Shown: piece by piece, positions 19,222 to 28,866 of the stretch | Layout of the letters: each line of letters opens with the position of its first letter | Position numbering within the stretch: the first letter of the stretch is position 1 | DNA from: an uncultured Gammaproteobacteria bacterium | GTDB lineage: Bacteria > Pseudomonadota > Gammaproteobacteria > Poriferisulfidales > GCA-002705445 | Assembly: GCA_913031205.1 (NCBI GenBank) | Contig: CAJWEM010000010.1 | Coordinates: forward strand, 1-35,480 | Length of the DNA stretch: 35,480 nt | Reading direction: 5' to 3' | Notes under the pieces: generated by a model | The model's input: only the letters and a program-made list of their open reading frames with translations | Databases searched by the model: none | Told to the model about the DNA's origin: nothing | Program-made: the position numbers and the translations under genes

Positions 19222-19907
19222 TTTTTACAATGTAAAATATAGTTTATATTTGGGTTATTTGATTCGTAAAATTTTTTTGACAATATATTATAACTAATAC
19301 CTTTGATATCTATTACATTCAAACCATTATTTCTTAGAAGTTTTGAAAATTCAGAAGGCTTGATAAAAGTACTAAAATCATGTGTACCCTTTGGTAAAAT
19401 GTTAAGTAAATATTCTGCTCCAATAATAGCAATCATATACGAAATAAAATTTCTATTTAATGTTGAGAAAAAAAGATCAGCATTTTTACTTGTAACATTT
19501 ATACAGTCTTCGATTAGTTTTTCTGGATTGGGAACATGTTCTACAAGTTCCATACAAGTAAGAACATCATATTTTTTTTTAGATTTCTCTAATAAGCTGT
19601 CGAGGCTGATAGCTTCATAATCAATTTTTAAATTTTTTAAAGTCTGGTGAGTTTTTGCAATTTCTATTGCGTCTTTCGACATATCTATTCCTTTAACTTC
19701 TTTTGTTATAGATGCTAAATTTTCACAAAGTAAGCCTCCACCACACCCAACATCAATGAGAGTTTTATCATTCAGCATAACTCTATTTTTTATAAATTCA
19801 GTTCTGACTGGATTTAACATATGAAGAGGTTTAAATGGTCCATTAGGATCCCACCAACTGTAAGAAATATCGTCAAATTTTTGAATTTCTTTTTTATCAA
19901 CATTCAT
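19218..19907 (-). CDS. ubiG: bifunctional 3-demethylubiquinol/2-polyprenyl-6-hydroxyphenol O-methyltransferase
   Basis: EIQKFDDISYSWWDPNGPFKPLHMLNPVR, LIDVGCGGGLLCENLA, GIDMSKDAIEIAK, MELVEHVPNPEKL, GTHDFSTFIKPSEFSKLL. Confidence 0.95.
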   Translation of the reverse strand: MNVDKKEIQKFDDISYSWWDPNGPFKPLHMLNPVRTEFIKNRVMLNDKTLIDVGCGGGLLCENLASITKEVKGIDMSKDAIEIAKTHQTLKNLKIDYEAISLDSLLEKSKKKYDVLTCMELVEHVPNPEKLIEDCINVTSKNADLFFSTLNRNFISYMIAIIGAEYLLNILPKGTHDFSTFIKPSEFSKLLRNNGLNVIDIKGISYNILSKKFYESNNPNINYILHCKK

Positions 19908-19921
19908 AAATACATACTATA

Positions 19922-19954
19922 TTATTTGCTAAAAATAAGCATTATTAACGGCAT
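19922..19954 (-). other. candidate 10-codon leader ORF (MPLIMLIFSK*) upstream of ubiG
   Basis: Minus strand TAAGGAGAAAAATGCCGTTAATAATGCTTATTTTTAGCAAATAA: 7-nt match to the SD consensus, 4-nt spacer, ATG, stop 14 nt before ubiG ATG. Too short to be judged by composition. Confidence 0.3.
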
Positions 19955-19979
19955 TTTTCTCCTTATTTATGCCGATAAT
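19944..19979. promoter_or_regulatory. inverted repeat in ubiG/gyrA divergent region
   Basis: ATTAACGGCAT-N14-ATGCCGATAAT, 10 of 11 pairs complementary; loop holds AAGGAG on minus strand (CTCCTT on plus). Confidence 0.55.
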
Positions 19980-20044
19980 GTAGTGAAAAATACCTTCCCA
20001 TGATAGAATTATAACTATCCCAATAAGCACTTTTTAAAACCATA

Positions 20045-22603
20045 ATGGTAGATACTGCTAAAGAAATTAGAACCCAATCTGTTGAAAATGAGACCAAAGA
20101 AGCTTATTTAGAATATGCTATGAGCGTAATCGTGGGTAGAGCTTTGCCTGATATTCGTGATGGTTTAAAGCCAGTTCATAGAAGAGTTTTGTACGCTATG
20201 GAATCGATGGGTAATTATTCAAATAAACCATATAAAAAATCCGCAAGAGTAGTCGGAGATATTATTGGTAAATATCATCCTCACGGAGATACAGCGGCAT
20301 ACGATACCATTGTTAGGATGGCACAAAATTTTTCTATGAGATATGTTTTAGTAGATGGCCAAGGAAACTTTGGCTCTATTGACGGAGATTCTCCTGCTGC
20401 GATGAGGTATACGGAAGTTAGAATGGCAAAGATTTCGCACGAGATCCTTTCCGACTTGGATAAAGAAACTGTAGATTTTCGACCAAATTACGATGAAACA
20501 GAAATTGAACCTGTAGTACTTCCAACTAGAGTTCCAAATTTACTTGTTAATGGTTCATCAGGAATTGCCGTTGGGATGGCAACAAATATTCCACCGCATA
20601 ATTTGACAGAAGTGATTGACGCCACAATTGCATTGAGTAAGAAACCAGAAATGAATATACCTGACCTTATGAAATTTATACCAGGACCCGATTTTCCTAC
20701 TGCCGGCATTATTACAGTTGATAAGAATGAAACTAACGGAATTAAATCAGCGTATGAGTCTGGTAAGGGCAAAGTGATAATGCAAGCAATGGCAAATATT
20801 GAGCAAGATAAAAAATCATCCCGAAAAAAAATTATAATCACAGAATTACCATACCAAGTAAACAAAGCAAGGTTAATTGAAAAGATTGCTGAATTAGTTC
20901 GCGATAAAAAACTTGAAGGTATTTCAGAATTAAGAGATGAGTCCGATAAAGATGGCATGAGAATCGTTGTAGAGCTTAAGAAATCTGAAATTTCAGAAGT
21001 AATACTAAATAATCTATTTCAGCAAACTCAAATGCGAACCTCATTCAGTATAAATATGGTTGCCCTAATTGATGGGGAGCCCAAAACAGTCAATCTTAAA
21101 GATATACTATTATCTTTTATCGAGCACAGAAAGGAAGTTGTTACAAGAAGAACCTTATATGAGCTTAGGAAAGCTAGAGAGAAAGCACATATATTAGAGG
21201 GCTTGGCTGTCTCACTATCTAATATAGATGAAATTATTAAATTGATAAAAGAGTCAAAAAATACTCAAGATGCTAAATCAAAACTTTTAAAATTAAAATG
21301 GAAAGCTGGCTTAATTAAAAAAATGTTAAATTCATCTAATGAATTAATTACAAAACCAGAGGGCATGGATGAAGATGTTGGGTTAGTTAAAGACAAGTAC
21401 TTTTTTTCAGATGCTCAGGCACAAGCAATATTAGAAATGAAATTGAGCCGTCTTACAGCACTGGAGCAAGATAAAATTACAAGCGACTATAAAGAACTTT
21501 TAAATCTTATAAAAGAGCTCCAAAAAATACTTGAAGACAGGGATATTTTAATGAATTTAATAAGAGAAGAATTAAATGATATTAAGAAAAACTTTGGAGA
21601 TAAAAGAAGAACGCAATTTCAAGAACTTGTTAATTTTTCAAAAGAGGATCTTACAAAAGAAGAAGACTTAGTTGTCACGCTATCAAACGCTGGTTATGTA
21701 AAAGCTCAACCAGTGCAACTATACTCATCACAAAAAAGAGGCGGAAGGGGTAAGACAGCAGCAACTGTAAAAGATGAAGACTTTATTGAAAAGTTATTTG
21801 TTGCAAATTCACATGATACAATTTTGTGTTTTTCAAGTTTAGGAAAAGTTTACTGGCTGAAGGTTTATGACATTCCTCAATCTGGAAGATCCGCAAAAGG
21901 TAAAGCTATAGTCAATATTTTGCCTCTAGCTCAGTACGAAAAAATTACCGCAATACAAAAAATTAGTACTTATGATGAAAATCTTTATGTATTGATGGCT
22001 ACAAGCAAAGGTATTGTTAAGAAAACAAAACTTAGTGATTTTTCACGACCAAGATCTTCAGGCCTGATTGCAATTAATCTTAAGGATGGTGACAACTTAA
22101 TTGAAGTAACTGTAACTAATGGTGAAAAACAAATTATGTTGTTTTCGAGTGCAGGGAAAGCCATAAGGTTTAACGAATCTGATGTCACATGCGTGGGTAG
22201 AAGCGCAGCAGGTGTGAAAGGTATTTCGATCGCAAAAGATCAAGCGGTAATAAGTATGATAACAAGTAATAAGGATGACCAAGATGATATTTTAATTGCA
22301 ACAGAGAATGGTTATGGGAAAAGAACAGATATTAATGAATTTTCCTTACAAAAAAGATCTGGTAAAGGTAATATTGCTGTAAAAACCTCAGATAGAAACG
22401 GAAATGTGATCGGGGCACTAAAAGTTTCTGAAAATGATGATCTTATGTTAATAACTGATCATGGAACTTTAGTTAGGACATCTATTAAAGATATTAGGCA
22501 GCTAGGCAGAAATACACAAGGAGTTAGGTTACAAACATTAGGTAAAAATGAAAAGCTTTCTCAAATTGAAAAGGTTGAAGAAGAAAAAGTTGACGATATA
22601 TAA
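20045..22603 (+). CDS. gyrA: DNA gyrase subunit A
   Basis: [63 protein letters not shown]-terminal beta-pinwheel repeats. Confidence 0.98.
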   Translation: MVDTAKEIRTQSVENETKEAYLEYAMSVIVGRALPDIRDGLKPVHRRVLYAMESMGNYSNKPYKKSARVVGDIIGKYHPHGDTAAYDTIVRMAQNFSMRYVLVDGQGNFGSIDGDSPAAMRYTEVRMAKISHEILSDLDKETVDFRPNYDETEIEPVVLPTRVPNLLVNGSSGIAVGMATNIPPHNLTEVIDATIALSKKPEMNIPDLMKFIPGPDFPTAGIITVDKNETNGIKSAYESGKGKVIMQAMANIEQDKKSSRKKIIITELPYQVNKARLIEKIAELVRDKKLEGISELRDESDKDGMRIVVELKKSEISEVILNNLFQQTQMRTSFSINMVALIDGEPKTVNLKDILLSFIEHRKEVVTRRTLYELRKAREKAHILEGLAVSLSNIDEIIKLIKESKNTQDAKSKLLKLKWKAGLIKKMLNSSNELITKPEGMDEDVGLVKDKYFFSDAQAQAILEMKLSRLTALEQDKITSDYKELLNLIKELQKILEDRDILMNLIREELNDIKKNFGDKRRTQFQELVNFSKEDLTKEEDLVVTLSNAGYVKAQPVQLYSSQKRGGRGKTAATVKDEDFIEKLFVANSHDTILCFSSLGKVYWLKVYDIPQSGRSAKGKAIVNILPLAQYEKITAIQKISTYDENLYVLMATSKGIVKKTKLSDFSRPRSSGLIAINLKDGDNLIEVTVTNGEKQIMLFSSAGKAIRFNESDVTCVGRSAAGVKGISIAKDQAVISMITSNKDDQDDILIATENGYGKRTDINEFSLQKRSGKGNIAVKTSDRNGNVIGALKVSENDDLMLITDHGTLVRTSIKDIRQLGRNTQGVRLQTLGKNEKLSQIEKVEEEKVDDI

Positions 22604-22604
22604 T

Positions 22605-23684
22605 ATGAGTGAAGAAATAAAAAAAATTAGAAAAAATATTGATTCAATAGATAATGAAATCCTCGAACTATTAAACAAAAGAGCTTCTCAAGCTATTAAT
22701 ATTTCAAAAGAAAAGCAAAAATCTGATAAGTCTGATAACTTTTATAATGCAGAGCGTGAAGCGCAAGTACTTAGAAGAATAAAAGAAAATAACGATGGGC
22801 CTCTATCTGATCAAGTAATATCTCGTCTATATCAAGAAATAATGTCTGCTTGTCTTTCATTAGAAGCGCCATTAAGAGTTTCGTATTTAGGTCCAAAAGG
22901 AACATATACTCAAGCTGCAACTCAGTCACATTTTGGAAATTCAATTTTATCAGTACCCCAGCCTTCAGTTGAGGATGTTTTTTCGTCTGTTGAGAAGAGA
23001 GAATCTCACTATGGTGTCGTTCCTGTTGAGAACTCAACACAAGGAATCGTTTCATCAACTCTTGATATGTTTATGAATTCAAGCTTGAGAATTTCTGGTG
23101 AAATCGAAATTGCAATTCACCATAATTTATTATCAAAAGAAAAAAAAATAACCAATATTAATAAAGTTTATGCTCACCCACAGTCATTTTCACAATGTAA
23201 GATGTGGTTAGAGAAAAATTGCCCAAATTCTGAAAAAATCAATGCATCTAGTAATGCGGAAGCAGCATTAATTGCAGCAAAGGAAAAAAATGCTGCCGCT
23301 ATAGCAAGTGAAATAGCTGCAGATATATATGATTTACAAATTTTAAATAAAAATCTAGAAGATAATTTTAATAATTCAACGAGATTTCTTGTCATCGGCG
23401 ATAGAGATACAGAACCTTCTGGCTCTGATAAAACAACTATTATTGTGTCAACAAAAAATGATGCTGGTGCCTTACACAATTTACTCGAACCGCTTTCAAA
23501 GCATAAAGTTAGCATGACAAGAATTGAATCAAGACCATCAAAAAATAATAATTGGGAGTACCTATTTTATTTAGATCTTGATGGACATATAAAAGATGAA
23601 TCTTTAAAAAAAGCAAGTAAAGAGATAAAAAAAGAGGCAAGTTTATATAGATTCCTTGGTTCATATCCAACTGCAGAAAATTGA
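22605..23684 (+). CDS. pheA: bifunctional chorismate mutase / prephenate dehydratase
   Basis: MSEEIKKIRKNIDSIDNEILELLNKRASQAI (mutase), VSYLGPKGTYTQAATQSHFG, VVPVENSTQGIVSSTLD, ESRPSKNNNWEYLFYLDLDGH (ACT). Start placed at 22605 because the ORF-track 22548 lies inside gyrA. Confidence 0.95.
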   Translation: MSEEIKKIRKNIDSIDNEILELLNKRASQAINISKEKQKSDKSDNFYNAEREAQVLRRIKENNDGPLSDQVISRLYQEIMSACLSLEAPLRVSYLGPKGTYTQAATQSHFGNSILSVPQPSVEDVFSSVEKRESHYGVVPVENSTQGIVSSTLDMFMNSSLRISGEIEIAIHHNLLSKEKKITNINKVYAHPQSFSQCKMWLEKNCPNSEKINASSNAEAALIAAKEKNAAAIASEIAADIYDLQILNKNLEDNFNNSTRFLVIGDRDTEPSGSDKTTIIVSTKNDAGALHNLLEPLSKHKVSMTRIESRPSKNNNWEYLFYLDLDGHIKDESLKKASKEIKKEASLYRFLGSYPTAEN

Positions 23685-23689
23685 ACATT

Positions 23690-24550
23690 ATGTCCAATAA
23701 TAAAAAAATAGATAATATCTTCGTTATTGGCTTAGGTCTTATTGGCGCGTCACTATGTCGTTCGTTAAAAGAGTCTAATCAATTTAAGAAAATATATGGA
23801 TATGATGTAAATAACGAAGTATCTAAAATAGCAATCGAAAAAAGATATATTGATGCAAGCGTGGAAAAAATTTTAGATGGCATCGAAAAATCAGATTTAA
23901 TCGTTTTTTGTGTCCCAGTATCTGAAATTACAACCTGTTTATATCAATCAAATAGCTTTTTTAATTCAGAAAAGATTTTTACAGACACATTAAGTGCAAA
24001 GGAAAAAATTATTAAATATTTTTTAGAAAACGATCTAAGTGATATAAATAACTTTATATATTCTCATCCAATGGCTGGAACGGAAAATTATGGTATTAAA
24101 AATTCTAAAAAAGATTTATTTACTGGATCTACTTCAATAATATGCTCTATGAAAAATTCAAGCAATGAAGCATTAGATGTAGTAAAAAAATTATGGGAAT
24201 TTGTTGGTTGTAAAACTTCTGAAATAGAAATTGATTATCACGATGAGATACTTGCAGCAGTTAGTCACATACCACATTTTATCTCATTTTCTTTATCTAA
24301 AAAAATAGTCGATTTAGATTTTGAAGATAAATATTCGTGGGTTTACGAAAAGGGAAGTTTAGCTGACATGTTAAGAATATCGAAAAGCGACCCAGTCGCA
24401 TGGGCTAATATATTTTTATCTAATAAAAAATATATTTCTAAATTTATAAATGAATACATTGAAGATTTAAAACTATTGGATTCAAATATTAATTCGGAGA
24501 ATATCGATAATTTAATATCCTTATTAAAAAAATCTAATTCAAATAATTAA
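23690..24550 (+). CDS. tyrA: prephenate/cyclohexadienyl dehydrogenase
   Basis: IFVIGLGLIGASLCRSLKES, YSHPMAGTENYGI, SHIPHFISFSL. ATG at 23690 preferred; an alternative TTG at 23681 overlaps the pheA stop. Confidence 0.9.
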   Translation: MSNNKKIDNIFVIGLGLIGASLCRSLKESNQFKKIYGYDVNNEVSKIAIEKRYIDASVEKILDGIEKSDLIVFCVPVSEITTCLYQSNSFFNSEKIFTDTLSAKEKIIKYFLENDLSDINNFIYSHPMAGTENYGIKNSKKDLFTGSTSIICSMKNSSNEALDVVKKLWEFVGCKTSEIEIDYHDEILAAVSHIPHFISFSLSKKIVDLDFEDKYSWVYEKGSLADMLRISKSDPVAWANIFLSNKKYISKFINEYIEDLKLLDSNINSENIDNLISLLKKSNSNN

Positions 24551-24553
24551 TTT

Positions 24554-25867
24554 ATGTTAGAAAATTATACTGTTTATTCGGCCAAAAATTTATCAGGGGA
24601 AATATCCGTACCAGGAGATAAATCCATATCCCATAGGGCATTGATTTTATTGTCAATTAGCACTGGAAAAGCAAAAGTTGAAAATTTTCTAGAATCAGAT
24701 GATTGTAAAGCTACATGTAGAATATTGCAAAAACTTGGCGTTAAAATTTATAAAGATTCAAATCATACATTTATAGTAGAGGGTGTTGGTTTAAATGGCC
24801 TTAAAGCATCAAACGATAACCTCGATTGCGGTAATTCTGGAACAAGCATGAGACTTCTTAGCGGACTTTTAAGCGCACAAAATTTTCCTAGCTTTTTAGT
24901 CGGCGACACCTCATTGCACAAAAGACCAATGGATAGAATAGCAATACCATTAAGAAAAATGGGAGCCATAATAAAGCTGTCTGATGATAATACTGCGCCA
25001 ATTGAAATTAATCCTGTAAAGAAAATTTCCCCCATTGAATATAATATGCAAATTGATAGCGCTCAAATTAAATCGGCAATTATCTTGTTAGCTCTTTATG
25101 CTTCAGGAAGTTCAAAAATAATAGAAAATCAAAAAACTCGAGATCACACTGAAAATATTTTGAGTTATTTAGGTGTAGATATACTAAGAAAAGAAAAAAC
25201 ATTGACTATAAACCCGCCACAAAAATTAATATCCAAAGATATTATTGTCCCAGGAGATATATCCTCAGCAATGTTTTTCATCGTAGCAGGTTTAATTACT
25301 AAAAAATCTAAAATAAAAATAAAAAATATTGGTTTGAATCCTACTAGAGTTGGAGCAATTGAAATATTGAAAATGATGGGTGCGAATATTGAAATAATAT
25401 ACAAGGAAAATAAGACCCCTGAGAAGGTTGGAGATATTATAGCCTCCTCATCAAATCTTAATGGTATCGAAATTCCAAAAAAATATGTTGCAAATGCAAT
25501 TGACGAATTCCCTATTATATTGATTGCTGCAGCCTGTGCTTCAGGTAAAACTACTCTTCAAAACGCGAAAGAGCTTAAATTTAAAGAGAGCGATAGGCTC
25601 CTAGCAATGTCTAAGGGATTAAAAAATTGTAAAATTGAAAATAATCTTAGAGATGACGGCATAGAGATATTTGGTGGAGAAATTTATGGTGGAAATATAG
25701 ATAGTTATGGCGATCATAGAATTGCTATGGCTTTCTCTATTGCAGGAATTGTATCGAAGGGAAATATGAAAATACATAACACAAAAAATATATCAACATC
25801 ATTTCCTAATTTTTATGATCTTATGAATTGCCTTGGAGTAAAATACGAAAAAAAAATTGAATCCTAA
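24554..25867 (+). CDS. aroA: 3-phosphoshikimate 1-carboxyvinyltransferase (EPSP synthase)
   Basis: ISVPGDKSISHRALIL, LDCGNSGTSMRLLSGLL, LHKRPMDRI, FKESDRLLAM, DGIEIFGG, YGDHRIAMAFSIAG. Confidence 0.97.
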   Translation: MLENYTVYSAKNLSGEISVPGDKSISHRALILLSISTGKAKVENFLESDDCKATCRILQKLGVKIYKDSNHTFIVEGVGLNGLKASNDNLDCGNSGTSMRLLSGLLSAQNFPSFLVGDTSLHKRPMDRIAIPLRKMGAIIKLSDDNTAPIEINPVKKISPIEYNMQIDSAQIKSAIILLALYASGSSKIIENQKTRDHTENILSYLGVDILRKEKTLTINPPQKLISKDIIVPGDISSAMFFIVAGLITKKSKIKIKNIGLNPTRVGAIEILKMMGANIEIIYKENKTPEKVGDIIASSSNLNGIEIPKKYVANAIDEFPIILIAAACASGKTTLQNAKELKFKESDRLLAMSKGLKNCKIENNLRDDGIEIFGGEIYGGNIDSYGDHRIAMAFSIAGIVSKGNMKIHNTKNISTSFPNFYDLMNCLGVKYEKKIES

Positions 25868-26531
25868 AATTATTACAATTGACGGCCCAAGTGGTGTTGG
25901 AAAAGGAACTATTGCAATAATGGTTGCTGACTACTTGGGTTATAACTATTTAGATAGCGGTTCATTATATAGATCATTAGCACTTGCTTTGTCGCAAAAA
26001 AATATAGATTTGGTAAAAGACATCAATGATATTGAAAAAAATATTTTTGAAATAGACATTGATTTTAAATATGAGAAAAATGGTAAAATCACAGTTTTTG
26101 TAAATAAAGCTGATTTTACTAAAAAAATTCGGACCGAAAAAGTTGCAAAAATGGCATCACAAATCGCTAAAAATGCAAATGCAAGAAAAATGCTTGAGGT
26201 AGTTCAGAGAAAGCATATTAGGGCTCCGGGATTGGTTGCTGATGGGCGTGATATGGGCACAAAGGTCTTTAATGAGGCAAATATTAAGTTTTTTTTAACC
26301 GCATCAGTAGAAAAAAGAGCAGAAAGGCGATTAAATCAGTTGAAAGATCAAGGAATTAGTGCTAACTTGCCGAACCTCATACATGAACTTTTGTTGAGAG
26401 ATAAGGCTGATACGGAAAGAACTATATCTCCTCTCGTCCCAGCTGATGATGCGATTCTTGTTGATACAAGTGAGCTTAGTGCAACTGAAGTTTTTAATAA
26501 AATTAAGGAACTAATAGATAAGAATATTTAG
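25857..26531 (+). CDS. cmk: (d)CMP kinase
   Basis: [60 protein letters not shown] start overlapping aroA 3' end. Confidence 0.96.
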   Translation: MNPKIITIDGPSGVGKGTIAIMVADYLGYNYLDSGSLYRSLALALSQKNIDLVKDINDIEKNIFEIDIDFKYEKNGKITVFVNKADFTKKIRTEKVAKMASQIAKNANARKMLEVVQRKHIRAPGLVADGRDMGTKVFNEANIKFFLTASVEKRAERRLNQLKDQGISANLPNLIHELLLRDKADTERTISPLVPADDAILVDTSELSATEVFNKIKELIDKNI

Positions 26532-26536
26532 AATTT

Positions 26537-28195
26537 ATGAGTGAAGAATTTTCAACATTACTTGAAGAAAGTATTTCCAAATTACAGGTTAAACCTGGAA
26601 CTATAATAAATGGCACAGTAATTGATGTTAAGAAAGATTTAGTAATCGTTAATGCTGGCCTTAAATCTGAAGGCATGATTCCAATTGATCAATTCATCGG
26701 CTTTGATGGCAAAGTCGAAGTACAAGAGGGAGACACTGTAGAAGTTTCAGTGGACGCAATTGAAGATGGTTTTGGAGAAACAAAACTATCAAGAGAGAAA
26801 GCAAAGAAAGCTAGAGCTTGGGTCTCATTAACAGAAGCTTTCGAAAAGAAACAAATACTAGAAGGAAGAATTACTGGGAAAGTTAAAGGCGGCTTCACTG
26901 TCGATTTAGCTGATATTAAAGCTTTCCTACCAGGCTCTTTAGTTGATGTAAGACCGGTTAGAGAAACAACATATCTCGAAGGTAAAGATTTAGAATTTAT
27001 CGTTATTAAAATAGATAAAAAAAGAAATAATGTTGTTGTTTCAAGGAAGGCTGTTTTAGAATCTGAAAATAGTGATGAAAGAGATGAGCTTATCTCAAAT
27101 CTAGAAGAAGGCTCTGTCGTTAAAGGTATAGTAAAAAATATCACAGACTATGGTGCTTTTCTTGATCTCGGAGGAGTAGATGGACTTTTACACATAACTG
27201 ATATGGCATGGAAGCGAGTAAGACACCCGTCAGAATTGATTAATGTTGGCGACGAAATTGAAGTTAAAGTACTAAAATTTGATAAAGAGAAGACTAGAGT
27301 TTCACTTGGTCTAAAACAATTAAATGAAGATCCATGGTTTGAAATAAGTAAAGCACACCCTGAAGGTTCACAACTTAAAGGAAAAATCACTAATATTGCG
27401 GATTACGGTTGTTTCGTGGAGATTCATAATGGTGTCGAGGGTTTAGTTCATGTTTCAGAGATGGATTGGACAAACAAAAATGCCAACCCAGAAAAGCTAG
27501 TTTCAATTGGGCAGGAAATTGATGTAATGATCCTTGATATAGATCCTGAAAGAAGAAGAATATCACTAGGCATAAAACAATGTCAGCCAAATCCTTGGTC
27601 TAAATTTATTGATAATCATAACGTAGGCGAAATAATTGTTGGTAAAATTAAGTCTATTACTGATTTTGGTATATTTATAGGTTTAGATGACGGAATAGAT
27701 GGCTTAGTGCATTTATCCGATTTATCCTGGACAGAAAGTGGTGAAGATGCTGTAAGAAACTATAAAAAGGGTGATGAGTTGAAAACAATATTATTGTCAG
27801 CCGATACTGATAGAGAGAGGATATCTTTAGGTGTAAAACAGTTAACAGCAAATAAATTTCAAGAATACATTCAAAAAAATACAAAAGGATCAGTTGTTAA
27901 AGGAAAAATTTTGGAAAAGAATGCAAAACATATATCAGTTCATTTAGATGTAGAGGTGATTGGAAATTTAAAATTATCTGAGCTAACCGATGACGTTAAT
28001 GTTGATTCAATGAATATAGATGATGAACTTGAGTTATTGATTACGAATATTGATAAAAAAAATCAGGCAATTAGCTTATCGATGAAGGCACTGGAAAAAC
28101 ATCAAGAGGGTGAAGCCCTAGATCAGTATAATCAAAAAAATGAATCAGTAGGAAGCTCCCTTGGTGATATATTAAAAGAGCAAATAGATAAATAG
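26537..28195 (+). CDS. rpsA: 30S ribosomal protein S1
   Basis: Six S1 repeats (e.g. [42 protein letters not shown]); cmk-rpsA-ihfB order. Confidence 0.98.
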   Translation: MSEEFSTLLEESISKLQVKPGTIINGTVIDVKKDLVIVNAGLKSEGMIPIDQFIGFDGKVEVQEGDTVEVSVDAIEDGFGETKLSREKAKKARAWVSLTEAFEKKQILEGRITGKVKGGFTVDLADIKAFLPGSLVDVRPVRETTYLEGKDLEFIVIKIDKKRNNVVVSRKAVLESENSDERDELISNLEEGSVVKGIVKNITDYGAFLDLGGVDGLLHITDMAWKRVRHPSELINVGDEIEVKVLKFDKEKTRVSLGLKQLNEDPWFEISKAHPEGSQLKGKITNIADYGCFVEIHNGVEGLVHVSEMDWTNKNANPEKLVSIGQEIDVMILDIDPERRRISLGIKQCQPNPWSKFIDNHNVGEIIVGKIKSITDFGIFIGLDDGIDGLVHLSDLSWTESGEDAVRNYKKGDELKTILLSADTDRERISLGVKQLTANKFQEYIQKNTKGSVVKGKILEKNAKHISVHLDVEVIGNLKLSELTDDVNVDSMNIDDELELLITNIDKKNQAISLSMKALEKHQEGEALDQYNQKNESVGSSLGDILKEQIDK

Positions 28196-28211
28196 TATTT
28201 TATAAATTATT

Positions 28212-28526
28212 ATGGAAGACAAAAGAGATTCAATTACAAAGTCAGAATTAATAGAAAAAATATCAGCAAAGATTCCTCAGCTCGGCTCTAAAGATGTAGA
28301 ACTCTCTGTAAAATCTCTAATCGAAAAAATCATCGAGACTTTAGCTTCAGGCGATAGAACCGAAGTCAGAGGTTTTGGAAGTTTCTCTGTTCATTACAGG
28401 AAACCTCGAATTGGTAGAAATCCTAAGACTGGTGATTCTGTATCACTTCCAGGTAAAAATGCTGCACATTTCAAGCCAGGCAAGGTGTTACGAAATAGAA
28501 TAAATAATTCTCAGGACAAAACCTAA
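28212..28526 (+). CDS. ihfB: integration host factor subunit beta
   Basis: HU/IHF fold; [48 protein letters not shown]. Confidence 0.95.
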   Translation: MEDKRDSITKSELIEKISAKIPQLGSKDVELSVKSLIEKIIETLASGDRTEVRGFGSFSVHYRKPRIGRNPKTGDSVSLPGKNAAHFKPGKVLRNRINNSQDKT

Positions 28527-28572
28527 GAAAAGCCCTATAATATATAGTAACTTTTAAATACTATAATAAATT

Positions 28573-28863
28573 ATGTTTAGGTTATTTGGGTTAATTCTTA
28601 CAGTTTTTATATGCGTCCTAAGCGTCGCTGCAGTTTATTACAACAAAATGCCTTATTTAATAGATTTCCATGTTATTCAATTTGACGATATACCTCTGGG
28701 TATTCTTTTATTTCTGTCGATGTTACTAGGCATAATAATTGCTACTTTTTTTCTAATCGGTTTAGTCCTTAGCGTAAGAAGAAAGTATAAAAATTTAAAA
28801 AAAGATCATGAGCTATTAGATAAGGAAGTTCAAAACTTAAGAAGGATTCCAATTCAAGAGTAA
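28573..28863 (+). CDS. lapA: LapA (YciS) family inner membrane protein
   Basis: Two TM helices, DIPLGILLFLSMLLGIIIATFFLIGLVLSVRRKYKNLKKD; directly upstream of lapB. Confidence 0.85.
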   Translation: MFRLFGLILTVFICVLSVAAVYYNKMPYLIDFHVIQFDDIPLGILLFLSMLLGIIIATFFLIGLVLSVRRKYKNLKKDHELLDKEVQNLRRIPIQE

Positions 28864-28866
28864 AAA

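Noticed and set aside
19303-20003. Plus-strand ORFs 19303..19620 and 19821..20003 over ubiG
   Set aside because: Opposite strand of ubiG; no motif or credible initiation site.
20488-20958. 156 aa minus-strand ORF opposite gyrA
   Set aside because: Lies entirely within gyrA coding sequence; low-complexity Ser/Ile-rich translation typical of antisense frames; no recognisable motif.
22548-22604. Longer pheA N-terminus ([19 protein letters not shown])
   Set aside because: Alternate frame of the gyrA tail; chorismate mutase homology starts at 22605.
23174-23515. 113 aa minus-strand ORF in pheA
   Set aside because: Antisense shadow; Ala/Ser/Phe-rich, no domain.
26689-27144. 151 aa minus-strand ORF opposite rpsA
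   Set aside because: Entirely inside rpsA; Ser/Phe/Leu-rich antisense translation, no domain.
26537-28195. Internal repeated segments
   Set aside because: Explained by the six S1 domains of ribosomal protein S1.
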